64,000 nucleotides of DNA from positions 9,154,668-9,218,667 of the forward strand of contig NC_061777.1 in NCBI RefSeq assembly GCF_022458985.1. The letters run 5' to 3'. Under the pieces are notes generated by a model, which was given only the letters and a program-made list of their open reading frames with translations, had not been told where the DNA came from and did not search any database. Positions 50,691-62,498 of the stretch are shown one piece after another. The DNA is from Mugil cephalus. Lineage: Eukaryota > Chordata > Actinopteri > Mugiliformes > Mugilidae. The position numbers and the translations under genes are program-made. Each line of letters opens with the position of its first letter. Within the stretch, counting starts at the first letter, position 1.

Positions 50691-51238
50691 TTTCTCTTTT
50701 TTTTCTTATATGGAAATATGATCCATTACTGGAAACATAGGTGTGCCTGCACAAAATAAATCTGTGTCTGACCTTTTGTGGGGTCTAGACAAGGCTAACG
50801 TAACGGCTAATAAGAGCTGACTGCACACAACTGGGAGCCTCTGCATCCCATTAGACAAACCGATGGGAAGCGAAAGAATGGTGGAAGGTGTGACTGTGCA
50901 GTTTCCAGGTCTGTTCTTTATCACTTTCAATAAAAAAGAAAGACCCTTTTAGCGCTATGTAAGGAAACGTCAGGCAACGGGAAGCACGCAGTGTGCAGAA
51001 AGAGATGAGTTTGTTGATTATATGCAACTAGCTCTCTGCTAGCCGGCTGAAATGCCCCCTTATAAAACATTAACCGAAATGATTACATGTATTTGTAAAT
51101 AGAGTTTCTTTAAACCAGCAGCTCAAATTTGGGTGGGTGTCAGTTTGCCAAAAGTAGCATCGGGACATGGTGTGCCGGATCACTTGTTGTTGGCACTTGT
51201 TCCGGGCGTCGCGGCCTGACGCTGATGGATTGGAAGAG

Positions 51239-51264
51239 GAGGCGGCGGCGGCGGCGGCGGCTTG
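51239..51264. repeat. (GGC)n microsatellite
   Basis: Seven GGC units preceded by gaggag. On the minus strand it produces a meaningless arginine run in a chance frame. Confidence 0.85.
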
Positions 51265-52484
51265 TCGCTGATTGACAGTCGGGGCTGAGCGTGGGCAGAT
51301 GGGGCATAGTGGCTGTAAATATGAAGTCTGTGTGACAGGTGAAGGTCAGGGTGGTGGGAGGTAGAGGAGTAGCTGAGCCTGATGGGATGGCGGTGTGCTC
51401 TGTGCGCTCCGTGCGCTCGTGTCGATGAGTCGGAGAAAGCTTGCTAACATGCACTCGCCGGTTCATTTGTCACACTCGCGTAAATAAATACATTTCTATC
51501 AGCCCGCCACTAAATCTTCTCTCCACGAAGCTCATGGTATTCAGCATTTGTTTCAAATAACTGTGTTTTCATTTCGGAAGCTGTGGTCTGCAGAACTGTT
51601 GAACTGTATTGTTTGTACCAACACATGTTTTTATGATTCTGTTTAATTCGGCCCAGTTTAACGGCACCACAAACTCCATCCTCCAAAATGATCATCTTAC
51701 AGTTGAATTACCGAAACGGTTTCAACATCGACTGAACTTCATTACAGACACGAAGAGAGATTTAGTGCAGGACTGTAATATTAGAATGTATTTGTTTTCT
51801 TAATGAACCGGAAAGAGGGTGGATGGTTGTGGCTTTTGGTTCGTAGGAAAATCCAAGACGCATTAAAGGTGTCATCACACGTACAAAAACCTTCTGTTCA
51901 GTTTTAAGCCTTGAAATATGTAAATACGCCGTTTCTATTTGTTTTGAAACGTATTAGCGTTTATCTGTATTTCATTGGCTGCTATTCATGTTAAAAAAAA
52001 GAAGAATGTCTTTCTGTCTACGCCTGGTGTCCTGATGTTGGATCATGTGTGCACAAGACCAACTAGCGAACCTTTTGTTTTGCCACTTTCATTCTCATAT
52101 TTAATTCATTTTCAGTTTTGTTTTTATTCTTATCACAAACTGATTGAAACGTTACCCCTTCAAATCGCAATGAGAAGCTTTTTGTCCCCCGCACTGGTCT
52201 CTCCTTTCGATTGTTGTTTTTATATTCTGGCTTTAAGTGAACTGTATTGATAAAAATTGTAATCTTAGACCGGTTACCCCTCCTTGTCCGTCCCTTCGCA
52301 GTTCCAGGCTGAACGGTATTCAGAAATTCTTTGCTCGACCTCTTTTCTTTTTGTACTGTACCTACCTGCATTGATCTCTTTCTCTTCTTCTGCAAATCCC
52401 TCTCTTCCATGAGTAATCCATTGTGGCGTTCTCATGTCTGCTGGAGCTGTGCCAGAGAAGCGTGGGATTACTACAACCACACCA

Positions 52485-52545
52485 CACACACACACACAGG
52501 ACCAGGCAGCCTATATATATGTGTATATATATATATATATATGTA
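52485..52545. repeat. (CA)n and (TA)n compound microsatellite
   Basis: cacacacacacacaca, then a short unique spacer, then tatatatatgtgtatatata continuing as TA units. Confidence 0.85.
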
Positions 52546-54124
52546 TGAATACACTTTCAAATTTGTCCTCACTATGTGGGGCAATAGAGGAATGTGCCAG
52601 GGGACATCTGTGTTGACTGTAAGAGAAACTACTTAGACACAGGGGAATATTCTCTATGGCAGTGGGTCAGGGGAACTTTCCTTCCTCCTCCTACATGGTG
52701 GTATCAAAGGGAGATGATGTAGTGTCAATCCTGGCCGTTTTAGTCACTTTCACACGGTTAGAAAGTCTGGCAGCTCGTGTGGAAGAAATGAGGGAAGTGA
52801 ATTACTTTCGTTCGGGAAAAGAAAACAGCAGAAGGAAGAGCGGAGGATCATTTGATCACGTGAATGATCTTGCATTGATGTATTGGAATTAGCTCATCAA
52901 TGTTGGATTTTTCGCTGCCTAATTGATGAAGTATACTCTGATATGTGCTCCGCTGCCTGCGGACTCCTTTAATCCGCCGGGAGATGGGCGGGAGCCGTTA
53001 ACATATGCGGAGGATCACTCCGTGCCTCCTCCATCCTGCGAGATCTTGCTAGATCTTTTACCTCATTTGCGTTTCAGAGTCTTCGGTGCTGCGCTCGCGT
53101 CACATGGGGTGGACGGTAGCGACAAGAAAGATATCCATACACTTGAGACAGTCCACATCATTAGAGGAGTAGAACCGTTGTGTGATTGCAGAGTTGGATG
53201 TGTGAGAGCTTAAAGCTACTTCAGACTGATAATATGTGATCATGGTTATCAGGTCTTTAACATATTGTGGAATTATGCGACGACCGAATGATTTCTTTCT
53301 CAAGTCATTTTGTTGTCATGTATGTAAAATTGCCTCCTTCCAGTCTGTGTGCTGGTTTTTCTTTTAGGAGCGTTTTAATCAGTAGATGTTGGACCACAGA
53401 GATTGACATGTAGTCCTCTGGGTTCTCGGTCAGACCAACTCCTTTCTCCTGCCCAGATGTCAGATGTTTCTTCTCATATTAACTCAGTGACATGTGCCTC
53501 CAAAAGTCCACAATTGCAATAGCCAAATGCCAAACATCGAAATGTCAAAATGGTCTGTGACATCACTATTGCTATTTCCTGATAGGTATCCATCAAGGTA
53601 AATGTTAAATGTTCGTGATTGGATTGGAGGTAAAAGTAAATGGATAAAAAAACATTATATTGGTATAACTATTTTATATGAAGTTTATGGTAATTATACT
53701 GGCATGAAAGCGACACGCTTCATTGTACTTTTAAAAAATACTTTAAAAAAATCTGGATTGGAAACTTACTGATGAAAAAAAAAAAGATTTTTAATTTTGA
53801 GAAAATGACACCGTAGTGTTACAGTCCAGATCTAAAGATTTGATGTGGTTGATAAATTACAAATCTGATGTAACTCAATTCACGATTCAGTATGATTTCC
53901 GATACTAGGTTAACAATACAACCGACAAATTATGACTGAAAAAGACACATTTATGAAGTAGGATGTAAGTTCAAAACAGAAACTATTCAATGAATGCATA
54001 TTTTTAAAAAAAATAAAATAAATACAACTAAACAAAATCTTTTCAAAGTCTTGAATATGTTCCTAGTTTGGGATTTACATATTTTATTTATTTATTAATT
54101 TATTTTTTAAGGAAGATCAGCATG

Positions 54125-54480
54125 TCTCGTCCCGTCCAGGTGGCAACCTCTGGGTCTGAGCAATGAAGCAAATGTGAAGTGCAAAAAACTGCAGTTCATC
54201 GAGTGACCACTTGAGGCTGGCTCAAAAAGGAAGCAAAACCCATAGACCCCCATGTTAAAAAGCCCAACTTTACAGCAATATTAAACATGTTTACAGCTTG
54301 GTACCCAAGACTCAATGTTGACAGCTGTTACCCTCGGGTAACAGGTAGCGGAGAGTTGGGTGGGCGGGTCTCAACGTCTACGCTGCTTTAGGTCCGCCTC
54401 AATACAACCTCCACGCCCATATTTGGAGTGTCCGAGTGTGGGCGGAGTAAAGCTCATCCAACATTCTGCATTCATTTGCA
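54125..54480 (+). repeat. Abundant percomorph interspersed repeat
   Basis: The words ggtggcaacctctgggtctg, aaaactgcagttcatcgagt, gaccacttgaggctggctc, catagacccccatgttaaaa and aaacatgtttacagcttggt occur in order, as in a repeat found throughout percomorph genomes. This is the best taxonomic hint in the window. The class is not assigned. Confidence 0.65.
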
Positions 54481-55018
54481 AGGTTTATAATCCTCGGGTG
54501 ACAGTCAGTGGTCCCGTTTGAATACCTGACAGTGACGTACGACGTTGATCAAGTCAACTCAAAACTAGACTTGTGAAAAAGTGCATCGAGATTCACTCTT
54601 CATCTCAGCTGATTGGAATCGTCACACATTTGTATCGACATTTAACTGTCTCACGATGCATCGTTACATCCCTTCTGATCACCCTTGCAGGAACTATTCC
54701 ATCTAGAGTAACTCTCCTGGTGAATTACGGTAATTTTAGATTTAATGGTGAGTGGAGCACACAAACACACTGCTCGTACTTTTAGTCCCGTATGATGAAA
54801 CCGGTCTGGAAGCCTGTATAATGAGTTGTCGGTATGCAGTCACGGGTCGTATGTTATCATGCTATAGTATCACACGGTGCGTCGAGGCTCTTGTTCTACT
54901 TACTGTCTGCTGAGAGTAAAAGAGAGGACGGGGTGAGGCAGGTTTGCTGACTTGGAGAAATAAAGAGTTCGCCGGCGCTATATGGGATTCAGCAAGATCA
55001 AGTAGAGCCAGTCATGGC

Positions 55019-55054
<36 letters not shown>
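55019..55054. repeat. (TA)n(TG)n compound microsatellite
   Basis: About seven TA units followed by ten TG units. Confidence 0.9.
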
Positions 55055-55055
<1 letters not shown>

Positions 55056-55439
55056 TCACAATCTCATCCTGCCTCTCTATTTTACTCCTTCCTGCTCCCC
55101 TCCTCTCTGTCTTTCTTGCAGTAATAAAGCAGAGTATTTATTTCCCCCTCTTCGACTCCCAGGTCTCTTAAAGGGAGTCGGGGACTGAACAGATATTAGA
55201 CAGCGTCTCTGCGTGTGTGTGTGTGTGCGCGCGCGTTCGCATGTGCGACAGTGATCGCGTGTATGCGCGCCGCTCTCTCCCTCTCACGCCGCGCTGTCTG
55301 CTTGTCTCATCACCTATCCCAAACGTACAGTTGCGTCTTCTTGCGTGCTAACACACAGAGATTGAAAGTTGCTGATTCCGAGCCGCGGGGACTCGTAGAG
55401 GAGAGGCCTCTGGCGGGGGCTGATTGAGCTGTGCTGAGC

Positions 55440-55565
55440 CGAGGTAGAAAAGTTACAGTAGCATGCTATTACCTGCCAGCGCCCATGGAGTTTATTAGCA
55501 TTGCAGATACATTCTGGCAGAACTCAGTGCAGCCAAGCAAATAATTTTATGACTCCAGTCCAAGA
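55440..55565. promoter_or_regulatory. Candidate conserved non-coding element 6
   Basis: A repeat-free block with cagtagcatgctattacc, tttattagcattgcagata, attctggcagaact and gcaaataattttatgac: homeodomain, NF1-like and HOX/CDX-like words packed in 125 bp. Confidence 0.35.
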
Positions 55566-55689
55566 GGGAGTTAAAGGCTAAAAAGGTTTGTCTCATTCAT
55601 GTCAGCTGGCCCTTCGACTCGGCCTCTTCGGCTTGCTTGCACGCCCATTTGCGAAGAGACGAAAGCGTTTTTGATGTGTGTGAGTAAAT

Positions 55690-56040
55690 GTTGGAGCCCT
55701 TTAATTGCGAACGCTTTGGAATCAATCATTCCGACATGTGCTAGCCGCAATTGTTGACTTCTCACGTACAACGAGTGTTGACTCGTTTGACCGATATTAC
55801 GCGTTTCTTCTGTTCCCCCCTGTGCAAAGCAATAAGGGAAATAACAATCAAGGTCATGCGAGATTATTTACAAATGTGCGGCCACTTTTTGCGAGTCCAA
55901 GGAGAACAATGAATGTTCCTTCTTTCGGACTGTGGCAGCAGAGCAGAGATCGCTTAGAGCGTTGTGCGGGGGAATTAGCTCTTCACGGCTGTGGGACTGA
56001 GCCTGACAGTTGGCACAGTGAAGATGATTTATGACTGGCC
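55690..56040. promoter_or_regulatory. Candidate conserved non-coding element 7 with an ERR/SF1-type site
   Basis: Includes TCAAGGTCA at 55848-55856 (extended nuclear-receptor half-site), adjacent SOX-like aacaat words, a FOX-like ttatttaca word and an nt-balanced unique context. Confidence 0.33.
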
Positions 56041-56297
56041 AGGAGAGTCAGAGATGGATGAGGAGAAATAACTTTGATCAAAGTTTTCCTCTAACAACAG
56101 AAGAAATCTTCTTCTTGCTCCTCGTTGATGCCTGGCAGAGCCCTGACTTTATTTTCCAGAGTCTGCCTGGCATGTTTTACAGTTACACAGCACTCAATTA
56201 GGTACATTAGAGTGCGAATAGCTTACGTGCAGATACAGCGGTACGCATCATTAGGAACCTGTGATAAAGAACATTTTGTTACAATTCTGTATTCTGT

Positions 56298-56432
56298 ACA
56301 CAAATCAGGCATAACATTATGACCACTTTCCTAATATTGTGTCGGTCTCCTTTCTGCAAAACATTTCTGTCATTGTCTGACAACAGGATGTTGTTAGTTG
56401 GGGTATTTGGGTCCTACGGGTTGAGGGGTGAA
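56298..56432 (-). mobile_element. Tc1/mariner-derived element, copy F (one end)
   Basis: aatcaggcataacattatga, then cctaatattgtgtcggtctc, acaacaggatgttgttagt and ggtcctacgggttgagg correspond to the reversed right part of copies A and D. Confidence 0.8.
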
Positions 56433-58300
56433 GTGCACCTTGAACAGGCCGCTAGTCCTACCAGATTATGATAAGATTATTATAAAATATGCAATGTGTT
56501 ACCCATTTTAATCTTTCTTGCCGTCCATTTGTGGAAGAGAGAAGGGGATCTAACTAAATGCAACACCCACCGCGATGTTGTTGAGACGTGGGGAACAATT
56601 TCCTGTTCCTTATTAGACTGTGACGGGGCAGATTAGACAAAACAAAATGCAGCAAATGAGCAGGGATGGAGAATGGAGAGACACCTAAAATGGAGTCACT
56701 GAGTACGTTTACCACAATGAAACCACGTCCACGACTTTGGTTCCTACCACCGAATTCACAATGCTGACAGTGAACCGGGAACTAAGGGTGAACCCAGATG
56801 GAGCAGCAGCAGCAGCGTTGCCAGTATTTTCTTTGCAAATTGAGACTGATGACTCAAGAAGAGCAGTTCTTGGCAGTCCGTAAATGTACGACTTTGATCT
56901 GGAAAAACTGAAATTGTATGTCCTGCTGTTGTTTCAATCAGAAATGTTTGAGGTGGGGGATCTGAGAGAGGGTTACCTGGGCAACTGCAGCCTGGAATAT
57001 CCACTACCGACTACTAGCTGTCAGCCCCAAAGCGATGGGTGACTAACAAACTGCTTTATAAGTGGACGGAGCTTAAGACTTCAGACTCTTGGCCAGTAGA
57101 CTCTTATAATCTCTTACCCACTCCTTCACTGAGAGTTACTCTCCAGATACTGATTTAGAATGATTTATAACAACTAATATTCTCATCCCCAGCTTACATT
57201 TATCCACTTCGCGACTGGTCTGATAAATTCTGAGCAATTACGGCCGAACCCCGTGGAGTTGAACTGGAACATCCATGATGCGAGTCCTGTCGATGACCTT
57301 CGTTGCATTTCCTCCACAATCTCTAAATCCTCTCATTTCCAAGCATTTCTCAGCCGTCAGCCCTGTAATAAAGGCACGAAATGGCTCCAGAACCGGAATA
57401 AAACAGGTGGCGTACGAGGCCACCTCCTTACAAACAGGAGAAAAACACAGCTTAGTAATTGGACACATGCACGGACTCACAGATATGTTGGCTGGTGCTG
57501 TGGCCTCTTTCAAGGCTTAGATGTTCTGTAGCCAAGACTCCTGTGGCTTTCCCGCTCAGTGTGTGTCCATCCCTGCTCATCTGCTGCCTTTTCTACAGGT
57601 CACACCCTAATCCTGTGAAGGGGTTTGGGGCTGGTAGTCCCCAGGAAAGGGTTTACTCAGCTTGTCTCGCAGGGACCAATCAACTCCAGCTATCTTGGTT
57701 CCCTATGTTGGGATTGTTCAGACGGCAGTGAGAAACAAAAAAAAAAAAAGGTGGTTTCACGTAGAGAGGATTCATGATGTGCATCAAAAACAGGTTAAGA
57801 TGAACACAAATACACATGAGTAGATATTGTCTTAATAGATTTTGGTTTAAATACGCCATCGTCTACAACCTTGGTTTGACCAGTCAACACAAAAACATGG
57901 TTGTATGACAAACTGTTTGTTTGGTTGTCAGACATAATTTTCTGTACTTGCAGTGATGTAAATTGTCCATCCCTCTTTGATTACAGCTTTGCAAAAGGTT
58001 TGGCTCATCTTGATTCATTTAGTTCTTTTCCCCCCACATCATAAGCTTAACCATAGCCCTAGGGTTAGGCCTAGCCCTGGGGTTAAGGCTAGGGTCAGGA
58101 CGTTAATGATATTTTGTCTCCTTGATCACTTAATTTAAGTGGTCTCCTTTTATTAACAGCGTGTGAAGGGCAGTTCTCACACTGCAACTTCCTCAAGCTC
58201 GATCCATCGCATTTGTTTTTCATTACATTTGTTTGTCTTGTTAAAGGAGCAGAACAAAAGACAGACATTTCCTTAAGGGGTGAAGATTAAGACCGGACGG

Positions 58301-58370
58301 GTTTAAACCTAGACAGTGTGATTGATTTCCTTGTGATTGCTGGCGCTGTTGGTTGAGTTTTGCCTTTGAA
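58301..58370 (+). repeat. Diverged direct repeat, copy 1 (partner at 59368-59432)
   Basis: tttaaacctagacagtgtga then ttgatttccttgtgattgct and tttgcctttgaa align with tttcaacccagacaatgtga, ttgattcccgagtgattgcc and tttgcctttgaa about 1.06 kb further on. Confidence 0.7.
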
Positions 58371-58775
58371 ATTAGCCAAACCTATTTTTTGGAGAACTAG
58401 CTTGAGACAAAACAGTTTTGCAAGTTTGGCGTCGGTAGTATCTTCTTGTCTGTTCTAAGTGAATGTGTTCAATTAGTTTGAAAATAGCCTGTAGCGGTTA
58501 CCTTTCAAGATGCTTGTCTGTTTCTATCTGCCTCCTTTTCCTCCTCTTGCAGCTCAGACTCACTCCTGAGGCTTAGCAGAGCCTCTGTGCTCTCTGTGAG
58601 AGCCGCTGTTTGATTCTCTTCTCCCCGCGTTCCCTGGGCGGCCAGTTTCCTCTAAACCCCCCAACCTTCGCTCTCCCTCTCTCTCTCTCTCATCTCCCAT
58701 CTTCCCTCTGCCATAAGACCCTCGCTGACCTGGCACGTAGGCACATGCTCACCCATGTCTCCCCAAATCCCCAAC

Positions 58776-58814
58776 CCCCCCCCCACACCCCACCCCACCC
58801 CACCCCACCCCTCC
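58776..58814. repeat. (CCCCA)n microsatellite
   Basis: Poly-C followed by four to five CCCCA units. Confidence 0.85.
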
Positions 58815-59367
58815 TAGTCTCGTCTCTCAGCAAGGACTCGAATTCGCCGACCAGCCACTTCTGTTGTGTGGACCTGGAGCCCAAGCAGGTCCCTTTGTTC
58901 TGACTGATAAAAGGAAGAAGGCAGGGCGAGAGAGGAGGATTAATTTAAGCGCGGGCCAGACGACACATCTGCTTGTTGTGTTCGTGTCTTTCCCCCACCT
59001 CCCGTGGTTTGCCTTGCTTTCCTTCTATTATCTTTGGTGAGAGCGGAGGATATTGGGTCGAGATGCATGGTGAACTCTCGGGGCCGTGACACTCCTCTAA
59101 TCCGTTCTCTGTTCTGTCTTTTGCCCTTTCGGTCTTCCTGCTGTCTCCATTCAGCATTACCTCCCGTCCCCCCTGTTCTGTCTTCCTGTCTTTCTTTTAA
59201 AAAAAAATGTCCAGATGCATTTATTTATTTTTTCTCACCGAGTCTGATTCTTATGCTGGAACTTATATGACGATTGCAGAGTACGGATCCGATACTGGCG
59301 TGGCTAGATTTGTGTTTAGACAACAGTTTTGGATGGACAAAAGGTGTCAAGACAGAGATTTGACATA

Positions 59368-59432
59368 TTTCAACCCAGACAATGTGATTGATTCCCGAGT
59401 GATTGCCGGCTATGATCACTTTTGCCTTTGAA
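59368..59432 (+). repeat. Diverged direct repeat, copy 2
   Basis: Partner of 58301-58370, with the shared order of words described there. Together they suggest two insertions of a low-copy or unclassified repeat, or an old segmental duplication. Confidence 0.7.
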
Positions 59433-60254
59433 TGTGTTTCTAAATAGTACATGCATAGTATGGGAGTCATCTGATTGCGGTTTCCAGTGTTTGGTACTTC
59501 AATCAGCCCTTTTCCTTTCTCTTCCCTTTGCCTTTGTGAAATCATTGTCCTCTTTTGCATGATGTGTTTTCGAAAGCTTTATAAGATTGCTAGTGTTGAA
59601 ATTCTAAACTAGCGTATTGTATACACCCGCCGTTTTACCGAGGCGGTGGATAATCCCCAAATTTACCCCTAAACTGTTTCTTCTCTGCTCCCTTGTTACA
59701 AAACAGTAGCCTACACAGCAAGTTGCACTGTTCAGCCACTGACAACTACTGTTTCACAGCGGCGAAGAGGACTTGGCTGAGGGAAAAGAATCGGGGAATC
59801 CAATCGGTGCAAAGACTGGCGTGCTCAGTGATACCTGATTCAGCTGTATAGGAGTCAACCCTACCCTCGTCTGACCTCAGCTTGGCTCCGTTTTGACTTT
59901 TCTCCTCGTTGGAGAAATGACTTTCATAACTATTACGCCATTTTTCATATTTATTAATACATTTACTGATTCCATTCCTCAAACGGCTGCCAACAACAGG
60001 TAGACCCCCATCTATCCCCGCTAAAGTAGGATGTACCGCTCCACTATTAATTTTGCTTCCTGTCTTTTGTCTCGCCTGCCTTCATCTTTCTTCTTCTCCT
60101 GACTGCCTCCAGACTAAAATGGGTCACTTTTCTTTTTTTTTTTCTTCCTCTTTGTGTGCGATTTACCTTCCGCAGCATCTCTGTCCCCCCTCCCCTCTCA
60201 ACCTCCCCGTGGCCGGTTCATTGTCCGCGGGCCCAGGTCATGGCCACTGGTCCG

Positions 60255-60640
60255 TGTCCGCTTTCACACTGGGCATGTTTGACGGCCATTCTCTTACTTT
60301 GACAGCTCTCTGGGTCAGCGCAGACAAAGGTGTGAGATGGAAAGGGATTAGTCCTTCAGTGGCTTTTGTTTGGGATGCTTGTAAGGAAATTTGCAAACAT
60401 GCATTTATGCTTGTAATATGCATGCAAAGCCCATTTTTCTTCATTTTCTCCCGCTGTGTCCTCCTTTACGTGTCCCACCTTTATACTCGCATGTATGTCG
60501 GTCAGCGGGATCATGCGGAGGGAGTGACCGTTAACCTTGACAATGATCTTTGCCACATTAGGTTGATGGCGGGCAGTAGGAACAGATCTAAAATGTCTCT
60601 GATCAGACATGACAGTAACTCAGGTCAGCGGCCGTGTCTC
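60255..60640. promoter_or_regulatory. Candidate conserved non-coding element 8 with a POU/octamer-like cluster
   Basis: atttgcaa (60389-60396), atgcat (60399-60404) and atgcatgcaaag (60418-60429) are packed in about 40 bp. Downstream gttaaccttgacaatgatct and ttgccacattagg add more unique sequence. The longest chance frame of the window (60053-60814) runs through this block. Confidence 0.35.
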
Positions 60641-61887
60641 CCAGTTTTCTTGGCCTTTGCCCCGTCCATTGTCATCCTTTCATTCCAGCTCATACTCAGC
60701 ATCCGCCTCCCGCTAGACCTAGAGGGAATCAATGTAGAAACGAGAGCGAGGAGGAGGAGGGCGGAGGAGGAGGAGGGCGGAGGCTGTCTTGTCTGCTCTG
60801 TCACTTCATGCTGACACGGTGTAAGGTGGACTGACACCGAGCTCAGCCATCGTGTCTGGGAGCAGTCCGGCCCAGGAAGTCTGACCTCCACGACCCCCTT
60901 TTCCAGACCAGTGGGACGGGCGGGAGCTGTCCTTTGTTTGTGTTGTAGAAATGTGTGTGTGTGTGTAAGAAAGAGAAAGGGGGAAAAAAAATGGATCTGG
61001 GGTCTCAGAGGAGGGACTTCCATCTCCAAAAGGTACAGATCAGCAAAGCTTCGCTGTTTATACAACAGAAGAAAAAGTTTCTGGTGAGATTGCTTGAAAA
61101 AATGCTGGCTCAGGAAGTGTGGTAAAGACTTCATAGTTATGTCTGCTGCGGCTTCTGTTGGGGTCAGGGCTAAAGGCAAACTGGCAAACCAGCCGCTGCT
61201 GAACGTGTAAATGACCCTTCATGCACTTATGGTAAAAGCCCATTACAAAGAGAGTGTGTGGTTGAAATACATGATTATATACTTTTTTCCAGAAGTTAAC
61301 ACAAGTAGCGGTAAAGATATGTCCACAAGTTAAAGCAGGCAACACATGCCTTTGCTGTATTTGGTGAAGTTTGAATTCACAGAACAGATTTGAACAATAT
61401 CTGTGCAGTTGGCATATATGGTGAATAAACACAATCGTCAAACTGTCTACAGTCAGTAAACACGCAACTTATATCCAGGCTTCGGAACAGGCGCCTATTA
61501 CGAAAACATTAAGTGGAAATGAAGTACGTCGTACAACTGACAAGGAAGAAGCATAAAAGTGAGTGAAACGTCAGGTAATGCTCCTCACAGATGGATCATC
61601 AAAGACAGCCATGCGTGCCGTGGGAGGCAAAGGTGGACAAATAAAAGTGCCTTTACACCTATTTTCCGTGCTTGAGCTGCGCTGAACTCCGGAGCTCTGG
61701 CCCGGTGGTTTGTTTTGGCACGTATGAAATGTGTAATTTGAAAGTTCGGATGCGGATCAAATCACTCCCGCTGAGGCCCATCTGCAGAGGTTAACACGGG
61801 CACGGGTTTAGTTTTATACTTGCAGGCACAAAAGAGAATTATTTTTAAATATGTGATGATCTGTGTGAAGGTAAGAGCGTTAGCAGC

Positions 61888-62498
61888 ATTGCTGTATTTC
61901 CTCTAATAGTGGCCGGGGTCTTTATTTACCGCCCGGAACACCCCGCCATTATTGGAGGCAGGCTTTTATTAGACGGAGGCCTATGGGTGGTCAGAACGGA
62001 CGAATGAGTAAATCACACCGTTGTATCAGTTTGAACTGTCAAAAATAAACAGGGTCCATTTATTGGGCAAATTGATAAGTTTTTAAACGGTACGATGCAC
62101 ACTTGAAACATTTACCGCAACATAAATGGCCATAGAAGGTTACCGTCCTGGTGTGAGAACAACTTATTCTTTTCGGGTAAATTTTAAAGTGTTTTGCAAC
62201 TTCCTGTGTTGTATTTTTCTCTGCATATTTCAAAACCTTCTCGTTTACGTCAAGTTTTCTTGAATGCTGCTAAACTGCCACGCTGCTAAAGCTCAGTGTT
62301 GTTTTGAGAGTGTTTCGTTGAAAATCTGGGTTCGTGTGGCTCTTCAAATGTAGCTACTGCCATCTGTGGTACAGGTGTGCTACTACATCTGTAATTGGCT
62401 CATTACTACCACACCAGGCCGATATTTGAGCCCCTGGCCATTATAAGAGACCCGGCTATTAATTGATTGCCAGCCACTATTAGAGGAAATACGGTAAT
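61888..62498. mobile_element. Non-autonomous DNA element, about 611 bp, with 26-bp terminal inverted repeats
   Basis: The 26 bases at 61888-61913 match the reverse complement of 62473-62498 at 24 of 26 positions; the shared core is gtatttcctctaatagtggc. Subterminal sequence also shows inverted similarity (ggggtctttattta against gccgggtctcttataat). Elements with this tattttcct/ctctta style of end are common in fish. No coding frame is visible between the ends, and no clear target duplication was seen. Confidence 0.65.

Noticed and set aside
51140-51466. Arg-rich 108-codon frame (minus)
   Set aside because: The arginine run is the reverse reading of a GGC microsatellite, and there is no family signal.
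58045-58095. Telomere-like words (agggttagg, ggggttaagg)
   Set aside because: No tandem TTAGGG array, only a short degenerate G/T-rich patch.
60053-60814. Longest open frame in the window (253 codons, plus strand)
   Set aside because: It begins and ends in low-complexity sequence (F/S-rich, then R/E-rich), resembles no family and runs through an enhancer-like non-coding block.
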